A stretch of 64,000 nucleotides of DNA, from NCBI RefSeq assembly GCF_030247185.1, contig NC_080572.1, positions 172,180,975-172,244,974 on the forward strand. Direction: 5' to 3'. How positions within the stretch are numbered: position 1 is the first letter of the stretch; each line of letters starts with the position of its first letter. Below the pieces are notes generated by a model, which saw only the letters and a list, made by a program, of their open reading frames with translations, ran no database searches and was not told the DNA's origin. Both the position numbers and the translations under genes were made by a program. Shown piece by piece: positions 33,273-45,013 of the stretch. The DNA is from Malaya genurostris. Lineage: Eukaryota > Arthropoda > Insecta > Diptera > Culicidae.

Positions 33273-33280
33273 TATTTATA
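33273..33280 (-). promoter_or_regulatory. Possible TATA box
   Basis: TATAAATA on the minus strand, roughly 190 bases 5' of the ATG at 33084, within GC-richer sequence. No initiator was established. Confidence 0.2.
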
Positions 33281-34384
33281 GAATAGTTTCCTCCCGTTTT
33301 ACGGCCGCCCAGTGCAAATATTTTTGGCTGTTGTTTTAAACTCGAAATAGCATCGGAAATACGTTCGACCCAGTCAGGCAGTCAGTGCGCTTTCCCGAGC
33401 CGAGATACGAAACTGACCAGGGATTATTTATTCCGAAAAAGGTCCATTTCCCGCCAATTCATTCCCCGTAATATTTTCATAAGGTGATTCCAAATTGAAC
33501 CCGTTATTTACCGCTTCGACTCGTTTGCCTCGTGGGATCTACCTTTCGGTCCAGCGCGCAAAGCACATGAATGCCGAACTTTGGATAATATTTTATTGGA
33601 AATTTTTGCTTTCTGCTGCCATTCGCCAATTGCACAAACTGTGGTAATTTTTTTTCTCACTCATAAAACGACAGTGCCATGTTCGAAAATAGATTTTCAG
33701 GCTCTTTCGGAATTGCAGTTTTACCGGCATTGTGGCACAAGTCGAAACTTATCGCGCCCGATTCGATGCTGCCGGCTTCGGTAGTCTTGTTTTACATCTG
33801 TTTGAAAACGGACCACGGCATCTGCGAGGCTTGGAAGGTTTTGATTTTGGATTCTCCTTGCAGACGACTAGCGCTTTTCAACGAGCATGTCTAATAGTTT
33901 TCAATCGATGTTCCTTTGTGAAGACTACGTGTGAATGAATAATTTTACTCGACCTCCTTAAAGCCAAGTGCTGTCATTAGTCGCTATACGAACACTTGAT
34001 TCGAAGCGATATGAGTTCCGTATAAACGGCTTCATTGGTTATAATAACTATGATAGGAAATTTATTATGCGTTTTTGGTTTCGAAAGAAACTTAAATCCA
34101 AGGACGCAGAAAATGTTTTATGCAGACAAAAGTACTATGAATTTTAATCAAATACTTCGATCATAATCAACAGAGAAACCGGAGAAAATATCATGTATTT
34201 TGGGAGAGTTACTTATTTAACTTACTAGAATACCTAATCAAACAAGCTTTTTCCTATTTTTTCTGAATTTTATTCAATTTTAGTAAAGATAGCACACAAT
34301 ATAAATTTACTTTTATACGCATACGGTACCTACGGTACTATCTATGTATGTTCTGAAACTATGGAAATACATTGAGATGTTGTA

Positions 34385-37300
34385 ACATTACCTACCTTAC
34401 CTTTCCTGACAGCTATAGCCCGGGGGTGTCTTTTGCTGTATCAAGCATACGTCTCCACATAACTCGGTCCATGGCTGCTCGTTGCCAGCCACTCAAGGCA
34501 CGGATGCTTCTGAGATCACCCTCCACTCGATTGATCCACCTTGCTCGCTGCGCTTCTCTTCTTATTGTACCATTCGAATTAAATTCAAGATCTATTTTCA
34601 CTGGGCTGTCGTCCGACATCCTTATGACATGCCCAGTCCATCGTAGACGTCCGATTTTAGCTGTCCGTACGATGGGTGGTTCTCCGAGCAGATGTTGCAA
34701 TTCGTGATTCATACGCTGTCTCCACGTTCCGTCTTCCATCTGCACTCCGCAATAGATGGTCTTCAGTACCTTTCTTTCGAAAACACTAAGGTCACGTTGG
34801 TTCTCTGCCTACATAGTCCAGGTCTCGTGGCCACCGGTCCAATAAGCGTTCTGTAGATGGTCAATTTCGTGCGGTGGTGTACTTTTCTCTATCGAAGAGT
34901 TTTTCTGAGTCCGAAGAACGCACGATTTCCTGCTAAAATACGTCTCTGTATTTCTCTGCTGGTGTCATTATCAGCGGTCACCAGTGAGCCCAAATACACG
35001 AACTCGTCAACCACCTCGATATCGTCACCGTCTATCAAAATTCGCGGTGAGAAGCGTAGTGTTTCTTCTCTAGAGCCTCTTCCTCTCATGTATTTTGTTT
35101 TTGACGCGTTTATGGCCAGTCCGATACGCCTAGCTTCAGCTTTTAGTCCGATGTAGGTTTTCGTCATCTTCTCAAGGTTTCGTGTCACAATATCAATATC
35201 GTCAGCGAACCCAGAAAGTTGTAAGAACTTTCGGAAGATTGTGCCACTCGTGTCTATCCTCGCTCTTCGAATCACACCTTCCAAGGCAATATTGAACAAG
35301 ATACAAAAGATTCTATCACCTTGCCGTAGACCTCTCCGAGATTCGAAGGAACTCGAGAGCGTCCCAGATACTCGGACGTAGCACATCACTCTTTCCATCG
35401 TTGCTTTGACCAGTCGCGTCAGTTTATTCGGGAAACCGTAGTCGTACATTATCTGCCATAGCTGTTCTCGATCGATTGTGTCGTATGCCGCTTTGAAGTC
35501 AATGAATAGACACGTTTTATTCACGACACTTCTGGAGTACTTGTCTTATCGCAAATATGTGATCCGTAGTGGCGCGGGCTCCAGTAAATCCCGCTTGGTA
35601 CGGCCCTACGAATTCCTTAGCTCTTGGTGATAGACGACGGCAAAGGATTTGGGAAAGTACCTTGTAGGCGGCGATCAGCAATGTGATTGCGCTGTAATTG
35701 CAACAATCTAGCTTATCGCCCTTTTTGTAGACGAGACATACCACTCCATCCATCCATTCCTGCGGTAGAATCTGCTCCTCCTAAATCTTTTAAATTATCC
35801 AGTGCAGCGGTCTAGCCAATGCCTCTCCTCCATGTTTGAGCAGCTCGCCTGGTAACTGGTCATTGCCCGCGGCTTCGTTGTTCCTCAGCTTGCCGATCTC
35901 CTCACTTATCTCCGTCAGATCAGGTGCTGGGAATCTGTCATCGGCTGAGCGTGCACCCAGATTGATTCCTGTGCCGTTCTCTGTATATTGTGCTTCGCCA
36001 TTCAGATGCTCGTCATAGTACTGCTTCCACCTGGCGATCACCTCTCGTTCGTTCGTGAGAAGGTTACCACTGGTATCTCTGCACATTTCGGCCTGTGGCG
36101 TGTAGCCTCTACGTGAGTGGTTCACCTTCTCATAGAATTTCCGTGTATCATTTGCGCGGTACAGCTGTTCCATCGCCTCGCGATCTTGGTCTTCCTGGTG
36201 GCGCTTTTTCTCCCGGAAAACAGTGTTCTGTCTAGTCCGTGCCTGTCTGTATCGTTCCTCGTTCGCTCTAGTGCGGTGTTGCCGCATCGTCGCCCTTGCT
36301 GCGTTCTTCTGTTCGACCAACTGCTGACACTCGCCGGCAAACCAATCATTTCCTCGATTCGATAACCTCGTCCCGAGTACGGTTGCAGCAGTGCTACTCA
36401 CGGCGGACCTTATGTTCCTCCAGCCGTCTTCAAGAGTTGCCGCTCCAAGCTGCTCTTCCGTTGGTAGCACTTGCTCCAGTTCTTGCGCGTATTCCTCTGC
36501 AATACGAACGCTACGTAGCTGCTCGAGGTTGAGTCCCGGCGTTCCTGTGCGACAAGTGTTGTGCACCGTCGATAGTTTTGACCGCATACAAACCGCGGCA
36601 AGGTAGTGGTCAGAATCAATGTTGGCACTGCGGTAGGTGCGGACATTGATGACGTCGGAGAAGAATCGCCCGTCGATGAGAACGTGGTCGATTTGATTAT
36701 CCGTATGTTGATCAGGTGATCTCCAGGTGGCTTTGTGGATATCTTTGAGGGGGAAGAAGGTGCTTCGAACTACCATTCCTCGGTAGGCTGCAAAGTTCAC
36801 GCATTATAGGCCGTTGTCGTTTGTTGCCGCGGACAGGCTCTCCAGCCCGATCACAGGCCTGTACATTGCCTCCCGGCCTACCTGAGCATTCATGGCGCCG
36901 ATGACGAGTTTTATATCCCCCCGTGGGCAGTTGTCGTAGATTCGTTCCAGCTGCGCGTAGAATGCTTCCTTCTCGTCATCGGATCTCGTCTCATGTGGAT
37001 GTTGCACGTTGAATATGCTATAATTGAAGAAACGGTCTTTGATCTTCAATACGCACATCCTATCACTGATTGGCTACCACTTAATCACGCGCTGCCCAAC
37101 ACTTTAAATCCCGTTCCTAGAACGCTGGTTGTGTCACAGCTCTGGTAGAAGGTAGCAGCTTGATACCCACTTTTCTCCACCTTCTGTCCCGTCCGATAAA
37201 GTTCCTGCAGTGCTACGATATCGAAACCGCAGATTCCAAGCACATCATGCAACATTCGGTCGTATCCTGAGAAGTCAAGCGATTTGCAGTTTCATGTGCC

Positions 37301-37745
37301 AAGCTTCCAATCGTAGTACTTTGTTCGTCGCCTAGGTCTTTGCCGATTATTCCGAGTCGTATTTCTTTCTTGATTGTGCGTAACATGTGTTTTAGGGGCG
37401 GCTTGTTAGGCCTGCACCAACTTCCTATCTCGCCGGAAGGCCATCATGTCAGCACTGTTTAAAATCCCACACTGACACAAGGACGGTAATCAGCCACTCC
37501 TAACATGGAGAACAGACGCTGTTTCGAGCGGCCCCAACATGGGGAACAGACGCTCGGGTAGGCTTGCTCTCTGCAAAGAGAAAGCAAGCCCCCCCATACG
37601 CATACGCATACGACCAAGGTCCCACCGGGGTTGGTTACCCGATCTTTCCTATGGTTACTCGTACCCCAGCCGGCACCGCGGGGAGGTAGGGATAGGAGTT
37701 ACTCGACAAGAGGCTAAGAACCGCATTGGGGCCTGAATTGCGCAT
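34385..37745 (-). mobile_element. RTE-like non-LTR retrotransposon, copy 1
   Basis: The minus-strand 3' end is short repetitive 'ggtaaggtaggtaa' rather than poly(A), as in RTE-clade elements. The 5' region (37300-37745) has a GC-rich leader ('ccccggtgggaccttgg' on the minus strand) that recurs at 41575-41810 and, diverged, at 51700-51970. Nearly full length at about 3.35 kb. A target duplication was not established. Confidence 0.8.
34413..37300 (-). pseudogene. RTE-like endonuclease-reverse transcriptase, broken
   Basis: Minus-strand order: endonuclease pieces (PRGDIKLVIGAMNAQVGRE, then QTDNQIDHVLIDGRFFS-like and SDHYLAAV at 36800-36550), a charged linker (RQARTRQNTVFREKKRHQED), then RT: CLVYKKGDKLDCCNYSAITL, GPYQAGFTGARATTDHIFAI, LFIDFKAAYDTIDREQLW, RRGLRQGDRIFCILFNIALE, LSGFADDIDIV, INASKTKYM and FVYLGSLVTADN. 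The C-terminal GRLRWTGHVIRMSDD and RRREAQRARWI-like region closes it (34413-34745). Breaks: a TAA at about 36803 inside the endonuclease, a gap or shift near 35755-35790, a shift at about 35520, and further damage at 34750-34890. Catalytic FADD is intact, but no protein can be made. Confidence 0.87.
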
Positions 37746-38210
37746 AGTCCAGTCATTTACCAACCAGGGGGACGGTAGTAAATGTTTCTAAATAAAGAGT
37801 GTAATGTTTGTAACGGCATAACTCCGAAATTATTGAACGTATTGCTATCACACTTGGCACAGATGCTTTTTACTCTTCAGAGATAGTTGTAAGGGAATTT
37901 TTATGGGGGAGGGAGCGTAGCAAGTATCCTTAACAGGGATCGTGAAACAATTTATTTAATTTGACGAGAATTGATACTTTTGGAAGACCATAGATACTTT
38001 TTGCGCAGCTTAGATATGATTATAAGGGTCCTTAACAGGGGGGAAAAAGGGTCTATGACAAAATTTATATAATTTGAAGAGAATCGACATTTAGACTAGA
38101 AAGAGGGGTTTTTGAAAATAAACTTTCATCTCCCATTTTTTGTAAAACAAGAGAATGGCAAGAATTTCAAGATCGTGGTAGATAGTATTACTGTTAATTT
38201 GTTAACGTGT
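37746..38210. repeat. Tandem pair of about 102 bp
   Basis: 'ccttaacagggatcg' at 37928 and 'ccttaacaggggggaa' at 38030 open two similar units, each followed by 'caaaatttat.taatttga.gagaat.ga'. The surrounding bases are not recognised. Confidence 0.6.
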
Positions 38211-38911
38211 GAATCTTCGAACCTATAAGAAGCAGAAACAACCAAAACGTAGTCCGAAACAAGAAGCATCGATCAGGCCGAGGGTTCGAAAGCTGTACAA
38301 TATGATTCTTGCTGGAAATTTGAACTGCATAATCATGGACGACGAAACCTACGTGAAACTCGATTACAAATTTTTGTCGGGACCACAATATTATACGGTG
38401 CGAGAAGGGCAAGTGGTTAACCAGTCCGAGACATCGATTGAAGTCGAAAAATTTGTGTAAGAAAGCTATGGTCTGGCAAGCAATTTGTAGCTGCGGTAAA
38501 ATTTCGAAACCCTTCATCACCACTGCTTCAATGAACAGCGAAATATACATCAAGGAATGTTTGCAAAAACGACTTCTATCCATGATTCGAAGCCAAAAGG
38601 ATCCTGTTGTCTTCTGGCAAGATCTTGCTTCTTTCCATTACTCGAAATCAACGGTAGACTGGTATACTACCAAAAATGTCACTTTCGTCCCAAATGACAT
38701 GAATCCACCAAATTGCCCACAACTTCGATCAATTGAAAAATTTTGGGCATTAACGAAGACACATCTTAGGAGACATGTCTCCACAGCCGAAACCATTCTA
38801 CAGTTCGAAAAAGATTGGAAAAAAGTGTCAAAACTTGTCGCCAAGAAGTCTGTACGGAATTTAATGTGGAACGTTCGCAAGAAGGTGCGCCAGCTAGTCT
38901 ACAATGGCTAA
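38211..38911 (+). pseudogene. DD37E transposase C-terminal two thirds, one frameshift
   Basis: Encodes NLRTYKKQKQPKRSPKQEAS, then IIMDDETYVKLDY, then after a one-base insertion near 38455 ('tttgtgtaag' against 'tttggtaag' in copy 1) AMVWQAICSCGKISKPF, DLASFHYSKSTVDWY, PPNCPQLRSIEKFW, ending KKVRQLVYNG and a stop at 38909-38911. All three catalytic acidic residues are present, and the Asp-to-Glu spacing is 37. One shift and lack of the N-terminal third prevent function. This is the best-preserved catalytic part in the window. Confidence 0.88.
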
Positions 38912-38980
38912 GTAGCAAATGTTGAGAATAATATTCTGTTGTTGGAGTCTAATATTATCAGTATATCGAATAAAATTTTG
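38211..38980 (+). mobile_element. ITmD37E-type transposon, copy 2, truncated at both ends
   Basis: Homology to copy 1 begins within the DNA-binding domain ('tgaatcttcgaacctataag') and ends near 38977 ('tatcgaataaaattt'). Both terminal repeats are missing. Confidence 0.85.
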
Positions 38981-40634
38981 GAAACCCTATTTTGTATGAA
39001 CAATTTAGGACTTTGACTTGAAATCTCAACATTCATATAATTACGTACGAATAGACTTCATATCCCTATCCTTTTCATTTGTCTATTCATTACTTCAAAT
39101 GTTGAAATTAATAAATATTGAAAAATTAAATTCAACATAATGAAAAATTACAGTAATGGTCGTTTCTTCGAATCCGAAACAACCCATAACGCGTGTCGCT
39201 CGAGTTAACCTGTTTCGATTCCTTAAGACAGATTCCGCTTGTAATCGAGCATTCGCTTGTAAGCAGGGCAGCAGAAGTTCAAAGTCGAAACACATTTCCA
39301 CCACCACCAGAAACGAACCACGAATTATCAATTCGTTGCATTGTTATACGAAAAAAAAAACAATTGGAAAAATATCGTTTGCTTCCATCTATGCTCTTTC
39401 TGTCACCGCACCAAAGGGCAGTTTTTCTTCAAATTACACTCCCGTTTCACGAAACCAAACCACTGTGCGGTGGGGAATAGCATTTAAAATTGGTATTAAT
39501 AAAAAAAGAACACATAACTTTTTAATATTCGAGAAATTCTCCATGTTTTACGAGGTCGTAAAATTATTTTAGAATTTTCACATCTTCCATCGGTGGCTTC
39601 GAGAAATCGGTTTTCCTTCGGTTGCCTTCCGAACCAAAAATGTGATGGCAGGGTGGAACCATTTTGAACGAATCCTCACTCCACGGCCCGTTGTTGACAT
39701 TAGGAATGGAGCTCTAAGAGGGGCGGAAGAGCAGCGAAAACATTTCCACAATGTATTATAGTTGAAGTGAAAATCCTCCGATCGCAAGAAGCTTGACAAC
39801 GGCGGAGGTATTCGAGACAGATGCTAGTAGAACTGTGCGGTGCTGCTCCTGAAAGAAGCTGGATAGGCACGTGTGTACTCTGGATGTGGCAGCTTGGCAT
39901 TTGCACACAGGAACAAATCCGTCCAGGATGTGGGTATTTTTTTTAGTATAACAAAATATTGTTTGGAGCTGTGTCATTATTTCAACAAGGATCGTAAAAT
40001 CTATTAAAGTAATAGTAGGATTGTTTTGCTGCGGCAACATCGGACTTAAAGTAATGATTAAGTTTTCAGACTATTTATATTAAAATTCTTGAAAAAATGT
40101 GGAATATGTTGATATTTCAACTGAATGCTTTTAAACTTAAATCAGAATTTCAGTAAATCTTATTCAGAGTATACTGTTTATATTTTTCAAGGTTCATAGT
40201 TATTTACACAGTAGTGTGATGAAATAAGCGCCTCATTACTTTATTTTAATTTTATTTTGGCTGGACCCAGGATCCTACTACTATGCACGAAACGTGCTAT
40301 CGAGCCAGCAGAGTCAGTTTCATAGAAAACTATATGAACCCTCCAATTTCTTTAGAACTTCAACCAATAAAAAATTGTTCGGTAATTATGAAGACCGAAC
40401 TTTGCAATTATCTTAAAACTACACAAAAAAAATTGAATTTTACAGGTGACTAAATCCCTCATACGCTGTTATTCATATAGACTTAATTTGTCGAATGACG
40501 GGAAATTTCATTTTTAATGACTTTAATGTTGGACTAGCATGAATTTAACTGGGTTCCACTGTAATAAGCATTTGGCTAGCGGGTGGAAGTGTATGAATTT
40601 ATATGCACCTTTTACCAACAATGCAGATCTGTGC
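38981..40634. other. No gene recognised
   Basis: Short frames on both strands (39156-39572, 39756-40040) match nothing I know. No repeat family was identified. Confidence 0.5.
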
Positions 40635-40635
40635 T

Positions 40636-40735
40636 TCTGTGGCTCAGTCGATCAACGGACCTACTTTGTGATCCGATGAATATCGGTTCAAGTCACAGCG
40701 TTTGGTATCATTTTTATTTCAATGAATTTCATGTC
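40636..40735 (+). repeat. tRNA-like SINE, copy 2
   Basis: 'ctgtggctcagtcgatcaac' and, later, 'atatcggttcaagtcacagc' give D-arm/box A and T-arm/box B analogues, and CTGTG pairs with CACAG as an acceptor-like stem. The downstream part is AT-rich ('atcatttttatttcaatgaa'). Related to 5207-5290. Intervening arms do not make a canonical tRNA. Confidence 0.6.
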
Positions 40736-41490
40736 ATGGAGTTTTAGACACAATATTGAATGTTCTTGCACGTAAATTTGCGTGAACTGCGATGCTGCAT
40801 TTATGTGCACTTAAAAAAATGTAAAATCACAGGATTTTTCAAAGTGTGTTTTGAAACAGAAAATTTGAACAAAAACAAATGGGAAAATCTATCGCATAAA
40901 ATTTGATGCGTTTGGCGCAGGCATTCGATGTTGAATAAATCATAAATCATTACTATTACTAGTTTTTTATTCCCTGAAGACTTCTATCCTGCCGCTCGTG
41001 GTGCGCTTTTTGACTCCGAACCAAAAACGCAAACTCACTTCAGAAACGCAGAAAATCGAAACGATAATTTGACTTGATGATTCTCATACTAGGTTGCAAT
41101 ATTTCAAAACCCTTGTGTGGAGTATTCACATACATTTTCATAGACACAACTTATACAAAGGTTATATGCACATAGTTAGAATAAGCGGCAATTGTAAAAT
41201 GATTCTATCGCAATTATCAACTGCCCATATAGAATCGGATCGCGAAACGAGAATAAGCGACCTTTTGTTGCTTCAGAGAGAATCCTCACAGCAGCGAGCT
41301 AACCTTTGATTCTCAAATAGATCATCGAAAGAAATTCGCTCTCACAATGGTGTCTATTCTATGTTAAATGAACCATGCCGGTTTTTTTGTTGTTGCTGTG
41401 GTGATATCCGTCTCTCTTTGATGGCACTGATTGAATCGGGTGAAGAGTTGCTAGTGAACGTTCTTTGATTCGATAAAAGCCATCCTTGAT
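40736..41490. other. No gene recognised
   Basis: Plain AT-rich sequence. Nothing to support. Confidence 0.5.
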
Positions 41491-41812
41491 GTCTCCACAT
41501 GACTCAATCCATGACTGCTCGTTGCTTGGTCGGTAAACGACTGGACAATGAGTAATATCGGCCCCAAAAAGGTACGAGTAACCATAGGAAAGATCGAGTA
41601 GCCAACTCCGGTGGGACCTTGGTCGTATACTGACAGGGAAGCGGTGAAGTACCCCTCTTTTGAGAGAGCGAGACTCTCACACGATGGCCCTACGGTAAGA
41701 CATGAGGTTGGTGCAGGCCTAACAAGCCGCCCGTAAAAATGGAGTTACGAATAATCAAGATAGAAATACGAATCAGAATAATCGGCAAAGACCTAGGTGT
41801 CCCCACACTAAA
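41490..41812 (+). pseudogene. RTE-like scraps in both orientations
   Basis: 41495-41530 ('ccacatgactcaatccatga') is antisense and matches the C-terminal region of RTE copy 1 near 34455. From about 41575 to 41812 the sequence matches the sense 5' leader of the same family ('gtgggaccttggtcgta', 'ggttggtgcaggcctaacaa', 'ataatcggcaaagacctagg') and stops where the endonuclease would begin. The inverted join suggests rearrangement or two insertions. Confidence 0.7.
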
Positions 41813-41829
41813 CGAAAAGTTTTTTTTAA

Positions 41830-42060
41830 CAAGACAAAGAGCTGGTACACCAAAGCATCACAAAAATTAAAATTTGAATCAGATATCAACAGTTTTGGGC
41901 TCCCATTGATACCTTATTCGGCCGATTTTGCTCCCTCTAACTATTATCTGTTCCCAACCCTCGAATGTTGACTCAATAATGCAAATGAATTTCTCTTACA
42001 TAGTAGAACCTACAATGTACCATAACGCTAACATTTTGATAGGCCGTGTAATCACCACCA
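41830..42060 (+). pseudogene. Mariner transposase C-terminal scrap
   Basis: A frame gives FGLPLIPYSADFAPSNYYLF, corresponding to the PYSPDLAPSDYYLF block with the third catalytic Asp changed to Asn. It then gives NNANEFLLHS with stops. It starts directly after the RTE leader scrap. Lineage different from the copy at 26130. Confidence 0.65.
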
Positions 42061-42076
42061 CACTAGTTTTTCATCC

Positions 42077-42092
42077 GAACTGGCATCTGGAG
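42077..42092 (+). repeat. 16-bp target duplication, left copy of Z2
   Basis: GAACTGGCATCTGGAG, identical to 43304-43319. Confidence 0.85.
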
Positions 42093-43303
42093 CGGAGACG
42101 CCAGATCTGCTGATTTGTCTGCAAATCTGCAGATTTCTGACATAGTGCTGCAGACATTTTTTGTTATGCAGACTTTTGCAGACTTTTGAAAATCGAGTTT
42201 TTCGCAGACTTTCGGTCAAAATTCACAGACTTTTGAAATTGTTGCGATCTTTTTTTTTTTGCTCGACAAATCAGTTTAGCGTATCATACTTTTATAGAGA
42301 AATTGATGCCAGCAAGACAAACTTGCTAACTGCAGATTTTTTTTTTCGGATATACAGACTTTTGCAACTCTGTTTGATATTAGAAATTTTTACCTGGCAT
42401 CTCTGATCTAGAGATTGGAGAGAATTAGCATCACTGGGAGTGCGATGCAGTGTCCTGGTGCTGCTCTCAAAAAAGTATAATTTCAATGTGTTGTTTGATA
42501 CGTATAGTTAAAAATTTGGTTGAAATAGTTATTTTGAGTGACAGTGCAGGTGTGACAAGTATGTGTTCCGTAGTGAGAGTTCTATTTATTGAATAATATT
42601 GATCCGCGAAACTAAAGATGCTCAAGCGGCGGATACTGTGAATTTGCCGCCCCAAAACTCAACGATGTTAATCTGCTAACCGATCGAAGCGCCGTCGGCG
42701 TGTCATTGTCGGTGTTGTCGGATTTCTATGGCATGTGTGAAAGTTTACAAGTCGATCGTGTCATTCAAACTGAAGGTCTAGGGTTGATCTGCAGCGAACC
42801 CATTTGCGAGTGTTTTCATTTTATTCTTTCAGTGGTCGTGTTTTATCTCGCGTTGCTGACAGCAGAACGAGCAGGAGAAAAGGGATACTGGTGAGATCGT
42901 TCCTTGTAGATATTTTATATTTTTCTTAGTTATTATATTTTTCCTGAGTACCGAAAATCAGGTTTTGTTGAGATCATATTGTTTACCAAAACATATCCGG
43001 ATCTCTTTCCCTCTCTACTAACACATCTCCTATCCCGTGATGCTCGTGGAAATACAGTGGTACCCGCGGTTGTCTAGAAACAACGAGTACCGGACTAACA
43101 TTCCTTCCTTTTCCTTAGTAGCACTGCCTTTGGTCGTAGCCGGCGTCGTTATTGATCGTTTAATGAAAAGTTAGGAGTGAGTGGGTATGTACAGTGAAAA
43201 TGATTTGCTTCTCCCAAGCTTCATTTTCTTGGTTCATTGTACATTTCCACTCATTCAGTCAATCACGAAATGCAACTACGGGTGATCTACTTCAGCTCAG
43301 CTC
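42093..43303 (+). mobile_element. Z2: 1.2-kb non-autonomous element
   Basis: Bounded by the 16-bp duplication. Order: a 320-base pyrimidine-rich part D (42093-42411) full of 'gcagacttttgcaga'; module U (42420 to about 42885), matching the split U of Z1 and a third U at 47205; module V (42887-43303), matching Z1. Part D has inverted ends (GAGACGCCAG and CTGGCATCTC), so it may be an extra insertion or the 5' end of Z. The right end is tandem 'agctc'. No long frame. A retrotransposed non-coding element is the simplest reading. Confidence 0.75.
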
Positions 43304-43319
43304 GAACTGGCATCTGGAG
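43304..43319 (+). repeat. 16-bp target duplication, right copy of Z2
   Basis: Identical to 42077-42092 and directly after the 'agctc' repeats. Confidence 0.85.
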
Positions 43320-44733
43320 GTTGTGAGAGCCAGTCCATTGTCGTGACGTTATTTTACCCTTTGCATGGGTTCGCCACGCGACCTAAGTGTTTGGAACTAT
43401 TATGCTCTTGAAGCATTAAATTTTCCTTATTGCTGTAGACAAATTTTCTCAACCTCCTCCAGAAGTCCATGACAGTCAGTTTTGATCTTGTTGGTGTTCT
43501 CCAACAGCTATTTCGTGGTTGCTCGTGTCAATCGTAGTTCGTTGTACTTCTCCAACAAAATTTGTTTATTTGTTAAAATAATTCATCTGACAAATAATAG
43601 TCTAAATGAAAGGAAAAAGGTACAAACGGTCAATTTATAAAAAAGAAACACTTGATAACTTTTGTGCAAACTTATGCGATGGTTCCCCAACGATAGCTTA
43701 GGTCAAACCAGGGGCTATAAAATTAGCCAATTATTCCTGAAATCGATTTAGCCATAGCCGAGAAAATTGAGCGAATAGAAAAATTTGGTTTATCGATTAC
43801 GTCACGTCTACAATTATATTTCCGGTATCGGAAATCCGGAATAATATTATTTCAATGCAATAATGACGAACTGTACAAAGTACTTCAATCTAAAAACTTT
43901 TCGATCGATCGAAAAAATTAAGAGCTAAATTTTATTACGCTTTGAGCATGACACAAGAAACGGATACTTTATTTAAAGTTTCTCAAAAATAAGATGGACC
44001 AACACTTTTGACCGATTTTTTCGAAATCGGGCCCGTCGTGCTCGTTCCGTGTCGTTTTCGTAACAATATCAAAAACATAAATTTTACTTTTCCTTTGTGT
44101 ACAATAGCGGCACTAGCGGCCTGGCTCACTCGAGAGGCAACCGTAGGACATCAGAAGGCAACATTGAGCGCGAGATAAGCTAGAAAACCTCCCTGGCGGA
44201 GTTTACTGGAGGGATTTATGTAATGTTTAAGGTGACTGGAAGTTGCTGCGGTAAAGAATTCGATAAATAGGTTATGCTGCCATGAATTTTGGTTACGATT
44301 TTCTGTTAAACTGTAAACCGACTTCAGGATCAGTGGTTTACGGCGAACTATAGTGGTAAGTTTACCTGCAACGAGAACGTTTCTATTATTAATGGGGAAC
44401 TTAATCAACGAGAGATTAAACTGCTAATTCTAGACGAACACGAACTAAATTCTCAAGTATTAGAAACTCTATCACAAAATAGTACATATGACGGCTATTG
44501 AACGGGAACAATTTAAACATCAACAATATTGAATGAAGCTTTCAGTCTTCATAAAAGGTAGGTGATAAATGTAGGTGGTATAATCGGATGAAGTGAATAC
44601 AAGACAAACTAACACGATTCCTAAACACTTGTGAATATTGAAAGTCTAGTTCTCATTAGTTCAATGATTTTGTGGATTGTGCAAGATTTTGATTCGTCGC
44701 ATCCAGAAGCGTAACGTTGTATCTAAACAAAAG
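43320..44733. other. Weak R unit and unrecognised DNA
   Basis: 43740-43840 has 'gcc.ta..gagaaaattgag' and 'atatttccgg...ggaaatccgga', a decayed R unit. The remainder has no recognisable feature. Confidence 0.45.
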
Positions 44734-45013
44734 TACACAGAAAGAAAAGCTGAAACTTACACGACATGTAAACCGATAGTACTATGAAATAGACATCAGT
44801 TGAAACGAAAATCTTATTTAAAACCATGTTTGATTTAAAATTACATTAAAATTTTTTTAAATTACATTAAAAATTTTTCATTTTGTTTTTCATTGAACAA
44901 GACTGTATATTTACAAACCGCTTCGTTTTGTAATGTAAATTTCCATTTAATTGCCTGCTCCCAATATGTGCATGAAAATAAATGTAAAATCACAAAATAT
45001 TTTTATCTGTGTA
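44734..45013. mobile_element. Small inverted-repeat element
   Basis: Ends 'tacacagaaagaaaa' and 'tttttatctgtgta' are inverted copies with one or two mismatches. The interior is AT-rich, with 'ttaaaattacattaaa' duplicated. Size 280 bp; no coding content. Similar in style to 19971-20221. Confidence 0.55.

Larger units (their letters stand above)
31963..34384. other. Mostly unrecognised DNA, GC-richer from 32380 to 33960
   Basis: No transposon family was recognised. The stretch 32500-33900 has more balanced composition than its surroundings and looks like unique DNA. One possible exon on the minus strand is listed separately. Confidence 0.5.

Noticed and set aside
37539..37736. 65-codon plus-strand frame rich in Arg
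   Set aside because: Antisense shadow of the GC-rich RTE 5' leader.
40636..40705. A genuine tRNA gene
   Set aside because: Only short acceptor-like pairing; the anticodon arm does not form; a related copy at 5207 is diverged in the same way as SINEs.
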